This document shows, one piece after another, positions 1-9,056 of a stretch of 64,000 nucleotides of DNA. This stretch comes from Bombyx mori (taxonomy: Eukaryota > Arthropoda > Insecta > Lepidoptera > Bombycidae): NCBI RefSeq assembly GCF_030269925.1, contig NC_085109.1, positions 6,386,001 to 6,450,000 of the forward strand, read 5' to 3'. Each line of letters starts with the position of its first letter. Position 1 is the stretch's first letter. The position numbers and the translations under genes were made by a program. The notes under the pieces were generated by a model. That model was not told the DNA's origin. It saw only the letters and a program-made list of their open reading frames with translations, and ran no database searches.

Positions 1-1254
1 AATCTAGACAGATCCTGAATTTCCGATTGGTTTTATGTTTTAATAGATTTTTTGTATACTACCAACGTGTTTATTTACGTAATGAAGCCGGCCGACAATA
101 ATAACAGTTTTGAAGGGTGACAGATCCGTTATGCAAAAAAAAATTAAGGCTTCGTTATATTTCTATAGCTTTCGAAGTAATTGGACAAACGACGCACGAA
201 TGCGTGAAACAAAATCTCAAATGCTGATTTATTACGTCAAGAGTTTTAATACAATAACGAATTTTAAAAACTAATATATTTTTAAAGAGCATATATGTCG
301 TTTCTTTTCATTTAAGTTCTTGTTTATCAAAATCTAATATCTTCAATTCAATCTAAAACCGAAACTTCTTTTAATAAGTTTATTTAACAATCGCCTTGTA
401 TGTTTAGGATCTATTTCGTATTGTCGATTAAATTTGAGTATCTCGGCTAGAAAATCTCTAAATTGAATGTAAACACCATTTCTATAAGTTTAAAAGTGAA
501 ACGAATTCAAAGTATACAGTAAAATATTTGATGTAATTTAGAAACTTAGCAGTCTCGCCTTCCAAATCGAATGAAAAGAGGATGATGTAATTATTTGTAG
601 CGTATTATACATTTCTTTCTCGAACCACGCCATCTCGCATTAAAGCCGCTAAGAGATACCGCTACTCTACAAGAAAATCGAATTTGTTACACTCATTTTT
701 AATTATTTATTTTGGCAGAGGCGCTCAATCCTGATAGTAAGTGACAGTAGATTCTGAGGACAATAGTTGACAATAGAGAAACCGTTGCCTCTAGTATAGT
801 TCTTTCTGGTACGTACGAGCTTAATACATAATCAACCTAACATATGATGATAAAGATGAATAAAGCAGAATATAATAAATTAGTTCGACAACCCTATTTG
901 TTAAATGTCAGCGATGAACCCTAGACCGCAAAGTGAGGGTACTAAAACCAATTTTCTACTTTCACCGAAGCATCCAAAGTTGAAATTTCTCTAAAACCGC
1001 AATATAGTCATGCATCAGAGAGTTTAAGGACGAAGGTGTTAAATATATGAAAACCTATTTAAACCTATTTTTAGCAATATGACTATTTTGAATAATAAGC
1101 TACTTGACTAAAACTAATTGTAGTTTGCTGATGTTGTGTTTGTAAATGGGACTAGTGCTTTTGTTTTATGAAATAAACTTAATCATAAGACATGTTTCGA
1201 AGAATTTATTGATCCAAAAATTTTTTTCGAAATAAAAGCAATCAAGGTTGTCTT
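1..1254. other. AT-rich sequence without recognisable gene
   Basis: No reading frame with coding character, no SINE head and no LINE motif was seen on either strand. The sequence is AT-rich and of low complexity in places, as expected for intergenic or intronic insect DNA. Confidence 0.55.
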
Positions 1255-1395
1255 ACCTCCGCAGCGCCGTACGGTAAAGTGGTCGGACCTGGAGCGATGT
1301 TAAGGATCAAACGCGAGACATGATGAAGTGGAGACAACTTGTGAGGTCTTTATGTACCAGCGGGGTACCCTAGTACTACAACAATAACAACGTTC
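1255..1395 (+). pseudogene. 3' end of an RTE-like LINE ORF (remnant)
   Basis: A short plus-strand frame reads RTWSDVKDQTRD and then KWRQLVRSLCTSGVP before a TAG at about 1370-1372, followed by an ACAACAATAACAAC tail. WSD followed by a W-rich segment near the C-terminus resembles the RTE-like ORF ends found elsewhere in this window (16.2, 24.4, 29.8 and 45.1 kb). The 5' part is missing, so this is a dead fragment. Clade assignment is by resemblance only. Confidence 0.5.
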
Positions 1396-1414
1396 AATGA
1401 ATTACAAATTTCAA

Positions 1415-1451
<37 letters not shown>

Positions 1452-1480
1452 CAATGAATTACAATTTTCAATAAATTCTA
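1396..1480. repeat. (CT)13 microsatellite with flanking direct repeats
   Basis: Thirteen CT units run from 1421 to 1446. On either side lies a variant of TTCAATGAATTACAA followed by TTTCAATGAATTC or TTTTCAATAAATTC. The microsatellite therefore sits between two copies of an approximately 30-bp repeat, consistent with expansion inside a small local duplication. Confidence 0.8.
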
Positions 1481-1689
1481 TCACCCCAACTCCTTTTCTT
1501 TTGGGTCGGAGACCAAAAAACTTACGATTACTACAATAAAAGGTTGTAGATGAGACTGCTCCCCGCCTTAGCCAAACAGGAGTCGCCGAAGATATAAGGT
1601 GGGGGCTTATGCGACACTAAACGACTATCCTGGACTCTTCGTTCGAGTGTCTTAGCTCTGGGGCAGTTTTTACTTTAAGCTCTATGTAT

Positions 1690-1781
1690 CACGCTGTAAT
1701 GCTTAACGAGTTGCCCGTATCTGTTCTCACCGGTGACGCCGCATTCCAAAGTGAGAGGCCACCTTCGAAAAGGTTAGCCGT
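1690..1781 (-). pseudogene. Downstream half of an open frame split by the jockey LINE
   Basis: If the LINE and one TSD copy are removed, the minus-strand frame at 7220-6974 continues without a break into this segment (…VGVVL then TANLFEGGLSLWNAASPV…) and ends at a TGA near 1689-1691. Codons contain many CG pairs compared with the AT-rich surroundings. I do not recognise the product. It could be an exon, a decayed gene, or part of an older unrecognised repeat. Confidence 0.3.
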
Positions 1782-1791
1782 AAGCACTACT
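1782..1791. repeat. TSD of the jockey LINE (3' side)
   Basis: AAGCACTACT is repeated exactly at 6964-6973. The two copies bracket the LINE and mark its limits; the last T overlaps the poly(T) run. Confidence 0.9.
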
Positions 1792-1816
1792 TTTTTTTTT
1801 TTTTTTTTTTTTTTTT

Positions 1817-2045
1817 ATGATTGAAAGTTTACTGGTGGCCCGAAGGCCTTTCCAGTTTCACCAGGACAGGTGGGGCGAGCAAAGGCTCAGCCAAGAGGGG
1901 TGGGATTTGCTAACAACTGCCCGAGCGCCTCCGAAGGAGACCTAACAACTCAAGAGCAATTGTTTCGCGAATGAATCTACTACCGGATCGGAATCGCGAC
2001 CCGCTGAGAAGATCCGGCGAGAAACTCAGCGGGCTGATGCATGGG
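1817..2045 (-). other. 3' UTR of the jockey LINE
   Basis: Non-coding tail of the element. It holds a core reading CTGAGTTTCTCGCCGGATCT on the minus strand, followed by TCTCAGCGGGTCGC and a variant of ATCCGGTAGTAGATTC. The same core occurs in a second 3'-UTR-like family at 22.1, 25.3, 59.4 and 63.8 kb, so it is probably a functional or ancestral 3'-end segment. Confidence 0.8.
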
Positions 2046-4928
2046 TTAGGTTGCACGTCGACCTCTTTGTCGAGTTCGACGAGTACGGTTACCGGGGTCC
2101 CTAAGCCTGCCCCTAGTATTAGAGCTGAAGGCATCTAATGCAAAGGTTATTGGATCTGATGGATCCGTAAGGACGTGTCTAGGGCGTCGACGGTGACTGG
2201 CTCCTGCATGATCAGGATTCGGGGAGTAGTCAGCGGCGGCAACGATAAGGCGATTATCATGACGCATAGCCTTATCGAAGTATCGTTCCGACGCTGACTT
2301 CATGTATTTCCGAATTGATTCGAGGCCCAGGTCGTCGTGTAGGTCAACGTTCCTCACGAACCACGGAGCCCCGACAGCTAACCTGCAAAAGCGGGATTGT
2401 AGGGATTGGAGGGTGTCTATGTGTGTGCGGGCCGCGTGAGCGAACACCACACTCGCGTAAGTCATGACGGGCCTTATGCAAGTTTTGTAAAGTGTCACCT
2501 TGTTCCGAAGGGACATTTTGCTCCGCTTACAGATCATGGGGTAGAGTCTACCGAGAATAAACGCGGCACGGTCACGGACTGATTTTATATGCGGGCGGAA
2601 TGTCATCGATGCATCCAGGGTAACGCCCAGGTACTTGACCTTCCTGGCCCAGGGTATGGGTTGTCTAAAGAGAGTAATCGGGGGTGTGAGATTCCTCCTC
2701 CTAATCCGGGAGGAAATCCGTGTGGAGCTTCCCCTCTGAAATAGCACCGCAGTACTTTTCGCTGGGTTGATGTCTATGCGCCATTTTCGGAACCACTGTC
2801 CTAGGGCTAGGGCTGCGCTCTGAAGCTTCTTCGCGATTAGGGACTTATTTCTACTAGAATAGTAAACAGTCGTGTCGTCGGCGAATAAAGCTAAATAGGT
2901 CGGCGGCGACCGGGGAATATCGTTGACGAATAAGCTAAATAGGAGGGGTGAGAGGACAGAGCCTTGCGGGACTCCAGCTGTGAGAGGTCGTGGGGAGGAG
3001 CGGGTTCCCTCGACTCGATATCGAAAAGAGCGGTTCGACAAGAAGTCCCGTATGATGAGCACGAGACTATCCGGCACGCCCATGTTGAATAGTTTGAAAA
3101 TCAAACCATTGTGCCAGACTTTGTCGAACGCTTTTGCGACGTCGAAGAAGAGAGCTCCCGTGTATAACGGTTTTGGTCGATTAAGCCCCACAAGAATGTG
3201 CTCCGTGAGGCGGTGCACCTGTTGAACGCATGAGTGATTTGTACGAAATCCGAATTGTTCATCGATGAGAATGCCCTTGGATGAGACGAAATCTCTGAGG
3301 CGCTTGTAGAGCAGACGCTCATACAGTTTGCCTAGAGACATGAGGAGGCTAATCGGGCGGTAGCTCGTCGGATGATTTTTTGGTTTACCGGGTTTATGTA
3401 TGCCGATAACGTCCGCTTCTTTCCACACCGCGGGAAAGATACAGTTCGCCATAGCGGCATTGAAAATAGATGCCAACATCACGATGAGTTGGACGGGTAG
3501 AAGTTTAATAACGCGGTTAGATATACCGTCGGAACCGGGAGCCTTGCGAGGACGTAGGTCTTTGATCAAGTCTTTAACTTCCATCGGGGTGACGGGTGGT
3601 AACGCATCCGAGGGTGGCAAGGAGGCTCTGCGTTCTACCTCACTGTCTACTAATTCTACATGAACAGGGTCCACGGATTGAGTGCTGGGCGTGCACTGGG
3701 TTTGCAATGTATCGGCCAGTAGCTCTGCTTTTTCGTCATCATCGAACGCCGCGAGTCGGCCTGAGGGGCCTACGAGGGGGGGCATAGTTACTACCGTATC
3801 CGATTTGAGAGTACGAGCTAGGCGGTAGTAAGACCTTTGGGAGGGCGCGAGTCCTTCTAAGAAATCAGACCATCTGGCATCTCGGACTTCGGCGATGCGA
3901 GACTTTACGTCGCGTTGTAGGGCACGCATTCGAATACGATTTTCCGCGGTAGGATACCTGTCGTAGGCGCGTATCGAGGCGTTCTTAGCTCTAAGGAGTT
4001 CCCTAATATCGTCGGACAATTTGAAGCGGTGAAGGAAGTCCTCCGCTACAACTTGTTTCGATGACCTATCTAATGTCGAGGTGATGTGTGATGTTAAGAT
4101 GTCTATGGCTTCAGCGGTATCCTGAGGAGACGGGGTAGAGTCCGGGTTAAACGGGAGTGATGGTGGATCAGATTCAGCCAGGCTGATGCCCAGCGTGTGC
4201 CAATCCACCACAGTCCTCGTGACGGGAACGGAATCGGGAGCGCGACCGAGCTTCATAACGACGGGACGGTGGTCTGAATCTAACTCTGAAACTACTTCAA
4301 TCGAGTGTAAGCGCAGAGTTACGTTTTTTAATAACGCTATGTCGAGTATATCCGGGCGATGCGCGATATTTAGCGGGTAGTGAGTCGGGGTTAGCGGAGC
4401 GACGATATCGAAGGCGAGATCATCGACTAACGCGTCAAGCCGCCTGCCATTTGGGGTTGTGGTGTGTGAGTTCCACCTGATGTGTTTACAATTTAGGTCG
4501 CCCGCCAGAATGACAGAGCTCCCCATACCGAGCAGCGCCTCGATATCACTGCTTAGAACGATCTTATCCGGTGGAAGATAAACGGACGCGATAACGATCG
4601 GCGCGTGTCCCGTCAGTGAGATTCGGCACACTGATGCTTCGATATTAGCGAGCGCGGGAGGATCGAGCGGGACGCAATGCAGGGCTCTTCTATAGTAAAT
4701 GACGGTACCACCACCACGGGCAGAGAGCCTGTCGTTCCTGACCATGTTATAGTTCGCGATTTTAGGGTCACGGCGCGCGGGCTTAAGTAGGGTCTCCTGC
4801 ACTAAAAAGATATCAATTTGATGGTCACGCAAAAAGTCAGAAACTTGATCACGTTGATTTGCGAGACCGTAAGCGTTAAAAAATCCTATCGTTACGGATA
4901 GGGGCTTTATTCTACTTATATACGCCAT
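2046..4928 (-). CDS. LINE ORF2: AP-like endonuclease plus reverse transcriptase
   Basis: 960-residue protein that would nick target DNA and copy the LINE RNA in place. N-terminal APE-type endonuclease: QET (Glu45), RGGG near 71, GDLNCKHIRW (Asp144, Asn146) and SDHRPV (218-223). Reverse transcriptase: RKAPGSDGI near 461, YRPISLL near 523, EQFGFR near 557, FFDVAKAFD near 594, GVPQGSVLSPLLF near 652, catalytic FADD at 682-685, then VKYLGVTLD. This order is typical of the jockey clade. The ATG lies two codons after the ORF1 stop, in the same frame (TAA TCA ATG), so translation by termination-reinitiation is likely. All catalytic motifs are present with no stop or frameshift. Confidence 0.95.
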   Translation of the reverse strand: MAYISRIKPLSVTIGFFNAYGLANQRDQVSDFLRDHQIDIFLVQETLLKPARRDPKIANYNMVRNDRLSARGGGTVIYYRRALHCVPLDPPALANIEASVCRISLTGHAPIVIASVYLPPDKIVLSSDIEALLGMGSSVILAGDLNCKHIRWNSHTTTPNGRRLDALVDDLAFDIVAPLTPTHYPLNIAHRPDILDIALLKNVTLRLHSIEVVSELDSDHRPVVMKLGRAPDSVPVTRTVVDWHTLGISLAESDPPSLPFNPDSTPSPQDTAEAIDILTSHITSTLDRSSKQVVAEDFLHRFKLSDDIRELLRAKNASIRAYDRYPTAENRIRMRALQRDVKSRIAEVRDARWSDFLEGLAPSQRSYYRLARTLKSDTVVTMPPLVGPSGRLAAFDDDEKAELLADTLQTQCTPSTQSVDPVHVELVDSEVERRASLPPSDALPPVTPMEVKDLIKDLRPRKAPGSDGISNRVIKLLPVQLIVMLASIFNAAMANCIFPAVWKEADVIGIHKPGKPKNHPTSYRPISLLMSLGKLYERLLYKRLRDFVSSKGILIDEQFGFRTNHSCVQQVHRLTEHILVGLNRPKPLYTGALFFDVAKAFDKVWHNGLIFKLFNMGVPDSLVLIIRDFLSNRSFRYRVEGTRSSPRPLTAGVPQGSVLSPLLFSLFVNDIPRSPPTYLALFADDTTVYYSSRNKSLIAKKLQSAALALGQWFRKWRIDINPAKSTAVLFQRGSSTRISSRIRRRNLTPPITLFRQPIPWARKVKYLGVTLDASMTFRPHIKSVRDRAAFILGRLYPMICKRSKMSLRNKVTLYKTCIRPVMTYASVVFAHAARTHIDTLQSLQSRFCRLAVGAPWFVRNVDLHDDLGLESIRKYMKSASERYFDKAMRHDNRLIVAAADYSPNPDHAGASHRRRPRHVLTDPSDPITFALDAFSSNTRGRLRDPGNRTRRTRQRGRRAT

Positions 4929-4931
4929 TGA

Positions 4932-6560
4932 TTACCGGCGGAGTGAGGGGAGGACGTACGTATTTAATGACGCGTATACGTCGGCGTATTCCTGCACAAC
5001 GGCGATAAAGTGTTGTGCAGTGGAGGCAGCGCGAATGGCGTCACCCAAAGCGTTAACGCGCTCAAAGTTGATCGACTGAAAGAAGTCGATCGCTAAAGCG
5101 AGATTTTCGGACGCGGTCGGAGGGCAAGTCGCGGGAGAGGGACGAGTCGCGGGGGCGGGACGAATCGCGGAGGAGGGAGTTGTAGCCGTGTTCGTGTACG
5201 GCAGCGGTTTTGCCCAGGCCGAGACACTGGGCACCGCCGCCGGAACGAACGCTGGCTTAGCCTGCGACGCAGAGGGTGCCGAGGCTTTGATGTCTGGGCC
5301 GGAAGCTCGGAGGCGGTTTTGGCGGGCGACGCGGCGATTTATTTTAGGGGCTCGGGGGCAACCACGGTAATTCGCGGGGTGACCCTGTGTTCGACACAGG
5401 ACGCAGCTAGGCGGTTCCGTCGCGGTTTTTTGGTCGCGAGCGCAGAGGGCCGTGGCGTGATCGCCCAAACACTTAACACATCGGGGGCGCGCGTGACAGT
5501 TACGGGAAGAGTGTCCGTACAATTGACAGTTATGGCACTGGCTAGGAGTGCCTTTTTTATGGGGGGCTTCGACAGCGATACCAGAGAGCCTACAGACGGT
5601 CTGTGTGTTAAAGATTTTCTTACCCTCGGGGGTAGGCTGGAGAGCGACTAGAACCATATTATATGGCTCCCTACCGCGACCGGTGTGCATACGGTGCACA
5701 GAATTCACTGGTAGGCCTTGTTCTAACAGGTCGGCTTTTACCAGCTCTACATCTAACTCTTTAGGGATTCCGCGTATTACAACGCGGAGTTCGCGCTCCT
5801 CCTGGAGCGTATACGTATGGAAACTTATACGCTCCTTACGGAGGTAAGAAGAGAGGGCCCTATGGTCGTCGGGTGTTTGAACCTTAATTTGAATGCCGTT
5901 CGCGAGGTTACGGGCATTCGTGAAATTTATATTTTTGGCCTTAAGGGCTAGGCAAACTCGATCCCAAGCTGCCTTCTCCTGAAGGATAACCGGGGGAGGG
6001 GTCTGGGTTTTATTTTGTGCCACCGGACGCGGCGACGGAGTGGCACGGGCTGGGGGCGCAACGGGAGTCTGAGGGCGGGGGCGCGACGCGTTCACGGCTT
6101 TGCTAATTTTAGCGGCCGCGGGAGCTCGAGACTCCGCGGCACGCTTCTTACCCTTCTGTACCAGGGTGAATCCATCCGTCGATGAGGCGGGGGCGAGGTC
6201 GACCTCCATGTCCGAGTCAGAGTCGGAGCACGAGGAGGCGGGTGCAGGCGACCTACGAGCAAGTGTAGGTGTTTTAGAGGGCGCGACGGAGGCCGCGGAT
6301 GATCGCTCAGCTGAAACGATGGTCACGGCGGACGACGCAGCAGCTTTTCTCGCCAGTATAGGCGACACGGGAGCGGCAGGCACGACAGAGGCTGCGGTGC
6401 TCAATGCAGAAGCTCTGCACGCAGGTATAGGCGACGCAGGAGCAGCGAGCGCGGCGGAGTCCTCGAGAGGGCTCGCAGTGTGATTGGCCTTGAAGGCCAG
6501 AAACTCCGAGGCGAGCTGTGGGTGGCGAAGTCGGAGGAATTCCGCGAATACAGCGTCCAT
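4932..6560 (-). CDS. LINE ORF1: gag-like RNA-binding protein with CCHC knuckles
   Basis: 542 residues from the ATG at 6560-6558 (MDAVFAEFLRLRHPQL). The frame is open further upstream, but only with non-ATG codons. The first 200 residues are rich in Ala, Pro and Ser with an acidic Ser/Asp patch (SDSDSDMEVD). An RRM-like/PRE region lies near 255-330 (RELRVVIRGIPKELD). Three zinc knuckles follow: C-x2-C-x4-H-x4-C at about 342-355, a second at 361-373 and a third at 386-401. This is the standard jockey/R1 ORF1 plan; the protein packages LINE RNA. It ends two codons before ORF2. No disruption was seen. Confidence 0.93.
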   Translation of the reverse strand: MDAVFAEFLRLRHPQLASEFLAFKANHTASPLEDSAALAAPASPIPACRASALSTAASVVPAAPVSPILARKAAASSAVTIVSAERSSAASVAPSKTPTLARRSPAPASSCSDSDSDMEVDLAPASSTDGFTLVQKGKKRAAESRAPAAAKISKAVNASRPRPQTPVAPPARATPSPRPVAQNKTQTPPPVILQEKAAWDRVCLALKAKNINFTNARNLANGIQIKVQTPDDHRALSSYLRKERISFHTYTLQEERELRVVIRGIPKELDVELVKADLLEQGLPVNSVHRMHTGRGREPYNMVLVALQPTPEGKKIFNTQTVCRLSGIAVEAPHKKGTPSQCHNCQLYGHSSRNCHARPRCVKCLGDHATALCARDQKTATEPPSCVLCRTQGHPANYRGCPRAPKINRRVARQNRLRASGPDIKASAPSASQAKPAFVPAAVPSVSAWAKPLPYTNTATTPSSAIRPAPATRPSPATCPPTASENLALAIDFFQSINFERVNALGDAIRAASTAQHFIAVVQEYADVYASLNTYVLPSLRR

Positions 6561-6963
6561 GATCGCTGAGTACCCAGGTGGGGCGGCCCCGGGTCTTGAA
6601 AACACTCGCCTTGCGGCGAGGCCCCAACTTCTCGGACCTGAGCGGTTCTATTGAACACAGGTGACAATGCGGCGCGATTACTACAGGACAAAGAAAAAGC
6701 ACAACAAAACAGAAATTACGAAAAGAAACAAAACAAATAAATACTTGCAGGAAACCACTTTGTCGGCAAATGTTCCACGAACACAAAAATAACTAAAACA
6801 AAACAAATAAAAGCTTCCAGGAAACACACTTGGTCGGCAGATGTATCACGAACACAGGCCGCGCGAACAATGGCCGGGCTAACAAAAGCCGGGCGAACAA
6901 AGACCGGGCGATCGAGTGGACGATGAGCACGTCCGCACGTGACGGGTGCCTCTATCGGAAATG
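6561..6963 (-). promoter_or_regulatory. 5' UTR and presumed internal promoter of the jockey LINE, with tandem repeats
   Basis: The region upstream of ORF1 carries two imperfect copies of a 70-bp unit (shared AAACAAATAAA at 6731 and 6801, then CAGGAAAC and GTCGGCA). It also has a 16-bp-period array with GCCGGGCGAACAA-type units at about 6857-6915. Jockey-clade LINEs transcribe from an internal 5' promoter, and repeated monomers at the 5' end fit that role. Promoter function is inferred. Confidence 0.6.
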
Positions 6964-6973
6964 AAGCACTACT
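6964..6973. repeat. TSD of the jockey LINE (5' side)
   Basis: AAGCACTACT, identical to 1782-1791. It fixes the 5' boundary of the LINE at 6963. Confidence 0.9.
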
Positions 6974-7220
6974 CCTACCCCAGCCCGATTATTGGGGATT
7001 GGTGTGCAGAAAGAGCTCTCTTGATTTGTTACCTCTGCGAGATTATTGACATGCAGAGGTTCAGAATCGGATACTAGGACTCGTTGCTGCCAAACTAAAT
7101 TGCAGTCACGACAATTAGCAGCTTTTAACCCGGTCCCAGAATGATGAAAATAGGATGCTTCTTCTAAGCGCAAGATGATGTGAGCGTATGCTCCGCCGTC
7201 TTGAGGAATTTCGCTCTAAT
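6974..7220 (-). pseudogene. Upstream half of the open frame split by the jockey LINE
   Basis: The minus strand is open from just after TTTTATTAG at about 7221-7213, which resembles a splice acceptor. It reads SEIPQDGGAYAHIILRLEE and on through CRDC, VWQQRVLVSDSEP and ESSFCTPIPNN. It runs into the LINE 5' end and resumes at 1781. There is no in-frame ATG, so if real it is an internal or terminal exon. An 18-nt stretch at 7192-7209 (GAGCGTATGCTCCGCCGT) is identical to the R1-like LINE at 11263-11280 in a different frame, so decayed LINE DNA is an alternative. Confidence 0.3.
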
Positions 7221-7233
7221 AAAACTAGACTGC

Positions 7234-7467
7234 TTATTTTAGCTTATTAAACGATTTATTGCTGTTGACGTAGCGATAGTAGTTTGTATCGGTTCCGGGA
7301 ATAGTCCCCTTACACCCGAGACAATCACGCGCTGCCCTCATGTCATTCGATTCATTAAATTGCAACTGCTTCTGATGAATTGTATTTTTCCTACGTACGG
7401 AAACCTCATTCGGGGTCAATACGCGAACGGATGACAGCACTCTCATTATTATAAAGATTTGCTTCAA
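7234..7467 (-). other. Unassigned 77-codon open frame beside the split frame
   Basis: An open minus-strand frame starts at a non-ATG codon; an internal ATG is at about residue 8 (MRVLSSVRVLTPNEV). It ends KSFNKLK-stop at 7234, just upstream of the acceptor-like TTTTATTAG. CTCGGGT/GTAAGG could act as a splice donor. No domain is recognised. It could be an upstream exon of the same locus, or chance. Confidence 0.2.
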
Positions 7468-7811
7468 TTGATTATGTTACGAAGTATGTCCGTCGGTTTT
7501 GCCTTAATTTGGATGGTTTTCATCTTTTATAAATAGGTACTGCAGATATTAATCGATCGAGAATCGATGACCACTCGTTATCAAGTGGGCCATATCCTCG
7601 TCTGCCTATTGATTAATTAGAATTGCTTTGAGTACATTTATTTTGGTAACTCTAAATTAATAGTAACATCGGAAGTGACTTTTTAATATTGTGTCTCAAA
7701 ATAAGTGCACCACCCGTATGATGGTGAAGGTACACTGGTATCCGTACGCAATTAAAATAATTCTAGAGGTTTACAGAATTTTTGTTATAGAGTTGAAGAT
7801 TTGTTGTTAAT

Positions 7812-8060
7812 TTACTGACTCAGTGGTGCAGTACTTAGCAGACCCTGACTGTTGCGCCGAAGGTCGTGGGTTCGATTCCCACATCTAGCCAACATTATGT
7901 GACGAACAGATTTGTTTGCTCTTTGTCTGGATGTTTATTATCTACACATGTATGTATATTATCTATATTATAAGTCTCTGGTACCTATAGCACAGGGAAT
8001 CCTTAGTTGGAGCCGGATGACCGAGCGTGATTTGTTTCTAGTTATTTATTTATTTTATTT
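7812..8060 (+). mobile_element. tRNA-headed SINE, second family
   Basis: The head has an A-box-like region (CTCAGTGGTGCAGTACTTAG) and a clear RNA polymerase III B box, GGTTCGATTCC, at about 7867-7877. A non-tRNA body follows (TGACGAACAGATTTGTTTG…AGCACAGGG) and a TTATTTATTTA-rich tail. It differs from Bm1. A degraded reverse copy lies at 28300-28508. Confidence 0.7.
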
Positions 8061-8640
8061 AGTCCAAGTAGTAAAGTCACCGAACATTTAGTGCCAGTGA
8101 TTAAAAAAATATAAAGACGTGATTTTTTTTTAACTAAACACAATGCGTGTTTGTTATTAATATAGCATCCTACTTAAAAACAAGTCATTCGTTTTCCGGT
8201 AAACATTTACCGACATTTATAAGCATAAATAAATTTAAAGCTGCGTTTATTGTGTTATTAAAATTTTATAGTTCTCTAGGATAATAAAAAAGTGTAAACT
8301 GTAGATATACTATATTCTCAGTCTTCTCTACTTTTATTTCAAGAATGTACATAATTGAAATACTTGTCGTGGTAACCCATACACCACTATTTAGAGATAA
8401 ATAATTTCAGATGTTGTAAAATAGCGTATAACATAATGAGGAGTGACGTTGTTTTAAAATGGTTTTGTAAAATCTGGCTATTTTAATAGGAATACGTTTT
8501 TATTTAATATCTCAAACTTTTTGTACCTAACTGAGATTTGGTTTGACAGAGTAACCTAAGCAGCATATTTTAATGAATTGCAGTTTAAAAAACTTGATGG
8601 CACATTTAAAGATTTTCCGCAACGTGGCAATGGGTTTGCC
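8061..8640. other. AT-rich unique sequence
   Basis: No gene, repeat head or transposon terminus was recognised. A short poly(A) run follows at 8641-8650. Confidence 0.5.
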
Positions 8641-8659
8641 GAAAAAAAAAAGGCTCCAG

Positions 8660-8729
8660 TACATTTTTGTTACTTGCTAAATTACGAAAACCACTGCTTC
8701 ACGATAACGTATCTAGTAACAAAAATGTA
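8660..8729. repeat. Perfect 15-bp inverted repeat, 40-nt loop
   Basis: TACATTTTTGTTACT at 8660-8674 is the exact reverse complement of AGTAACAAAAATGTA at 8715-8729. The arms sit in a short GC-moderate stretch just upstream of the CpG-rich patch. It could be a small MITE relic or an RNA hairpin; no TA or 8-bp TSD was evident. Confidence 0.75.
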
Positions 8730-8739
8730 ACTTTACGAG

Positions 8740-8935
8740 ACCTTTACCTGGTCCGTCGCATTTCCCACAGTTCGGTAGCTATCTGTAGCTACGATTTTCA
8801 TCGCTCAGTCAACAGCTAAAAGTAATATGCGATTTCCCAGTCGGGTCTCCGCAGTCGGTCCGTAGCACGCGAGGAGGATACTCGTTTGCACTCCGAACTC
8901 GCTACCACGCGATACACGTAAATAAACGCCGCGAA
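8740..8935 (+). promoter_or_regulatory. CpG-rich patch with an initiator-like motif: candidate host promoter/5' exon
   Basis: This approximately 200-bp block is much richer in G+C and CpG than its surroundings. TCAGTC at 8805-8810 fits the arthropod Inr consensus TCAGT. It runs to GCGATACAC/GTAAATAA near 8910-8920, a plausible splice donor, with no ATG-led ORF between. No TATA box or DPE was found at the expected distances. This is inference from composition and short motifs only. Confidence 0.25.
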
Positions 8936-9056
8936 CTAAAATTGTTTTTCATAATATATGTAATCCTTTTTTTTGTGTCGAAAAGTGAAATTGTGGTTTT
9001 TTTTTTTGGATTCTCGTTCCTGCTCGGCTGCCTTTGGCCTAAACTTTTCAGGTACA

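Larger units (their letters stand above)
1791..6963 (-). mobile_element. Full-length jockey-type non-LTR retrotransposon
   Basis: About 5.17 kb element read right to left: 5' UTR (6963-6561), ORF1 gag-like (6560-4932), ORF2 endonuclease/reverse transcriptase (4928-2046), 3' UTR (2045-1817) and a 26-nt A tail seen as T at 1791-1816. A 10-bp TSD (AAGCACTACT) flanks it. Both ORFs are uninterrupted and the 5' end is not truncated, which is uncommon for LINEs and suggests recent, possibly still competent, insertion. The 3' UTR is repeated in truncated copies at 35966-37003, 54700-55025 and 61945-62022. Confidence 0.93.

Noticed and set aside
3400..6483. Plus-strand frames of 60-130 codons across the jockey element
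   Set aside because: Antisense shadows of ORF1 and ORF2.
7812..7900. Possible genuine tRNA gene (B box GGTTCGATTCC)
   Set aside because: The cloverleaf cannot be completed, and a SINE-like body and tail follow; a degraded sister copy exists at 28.3-28.5 kb.
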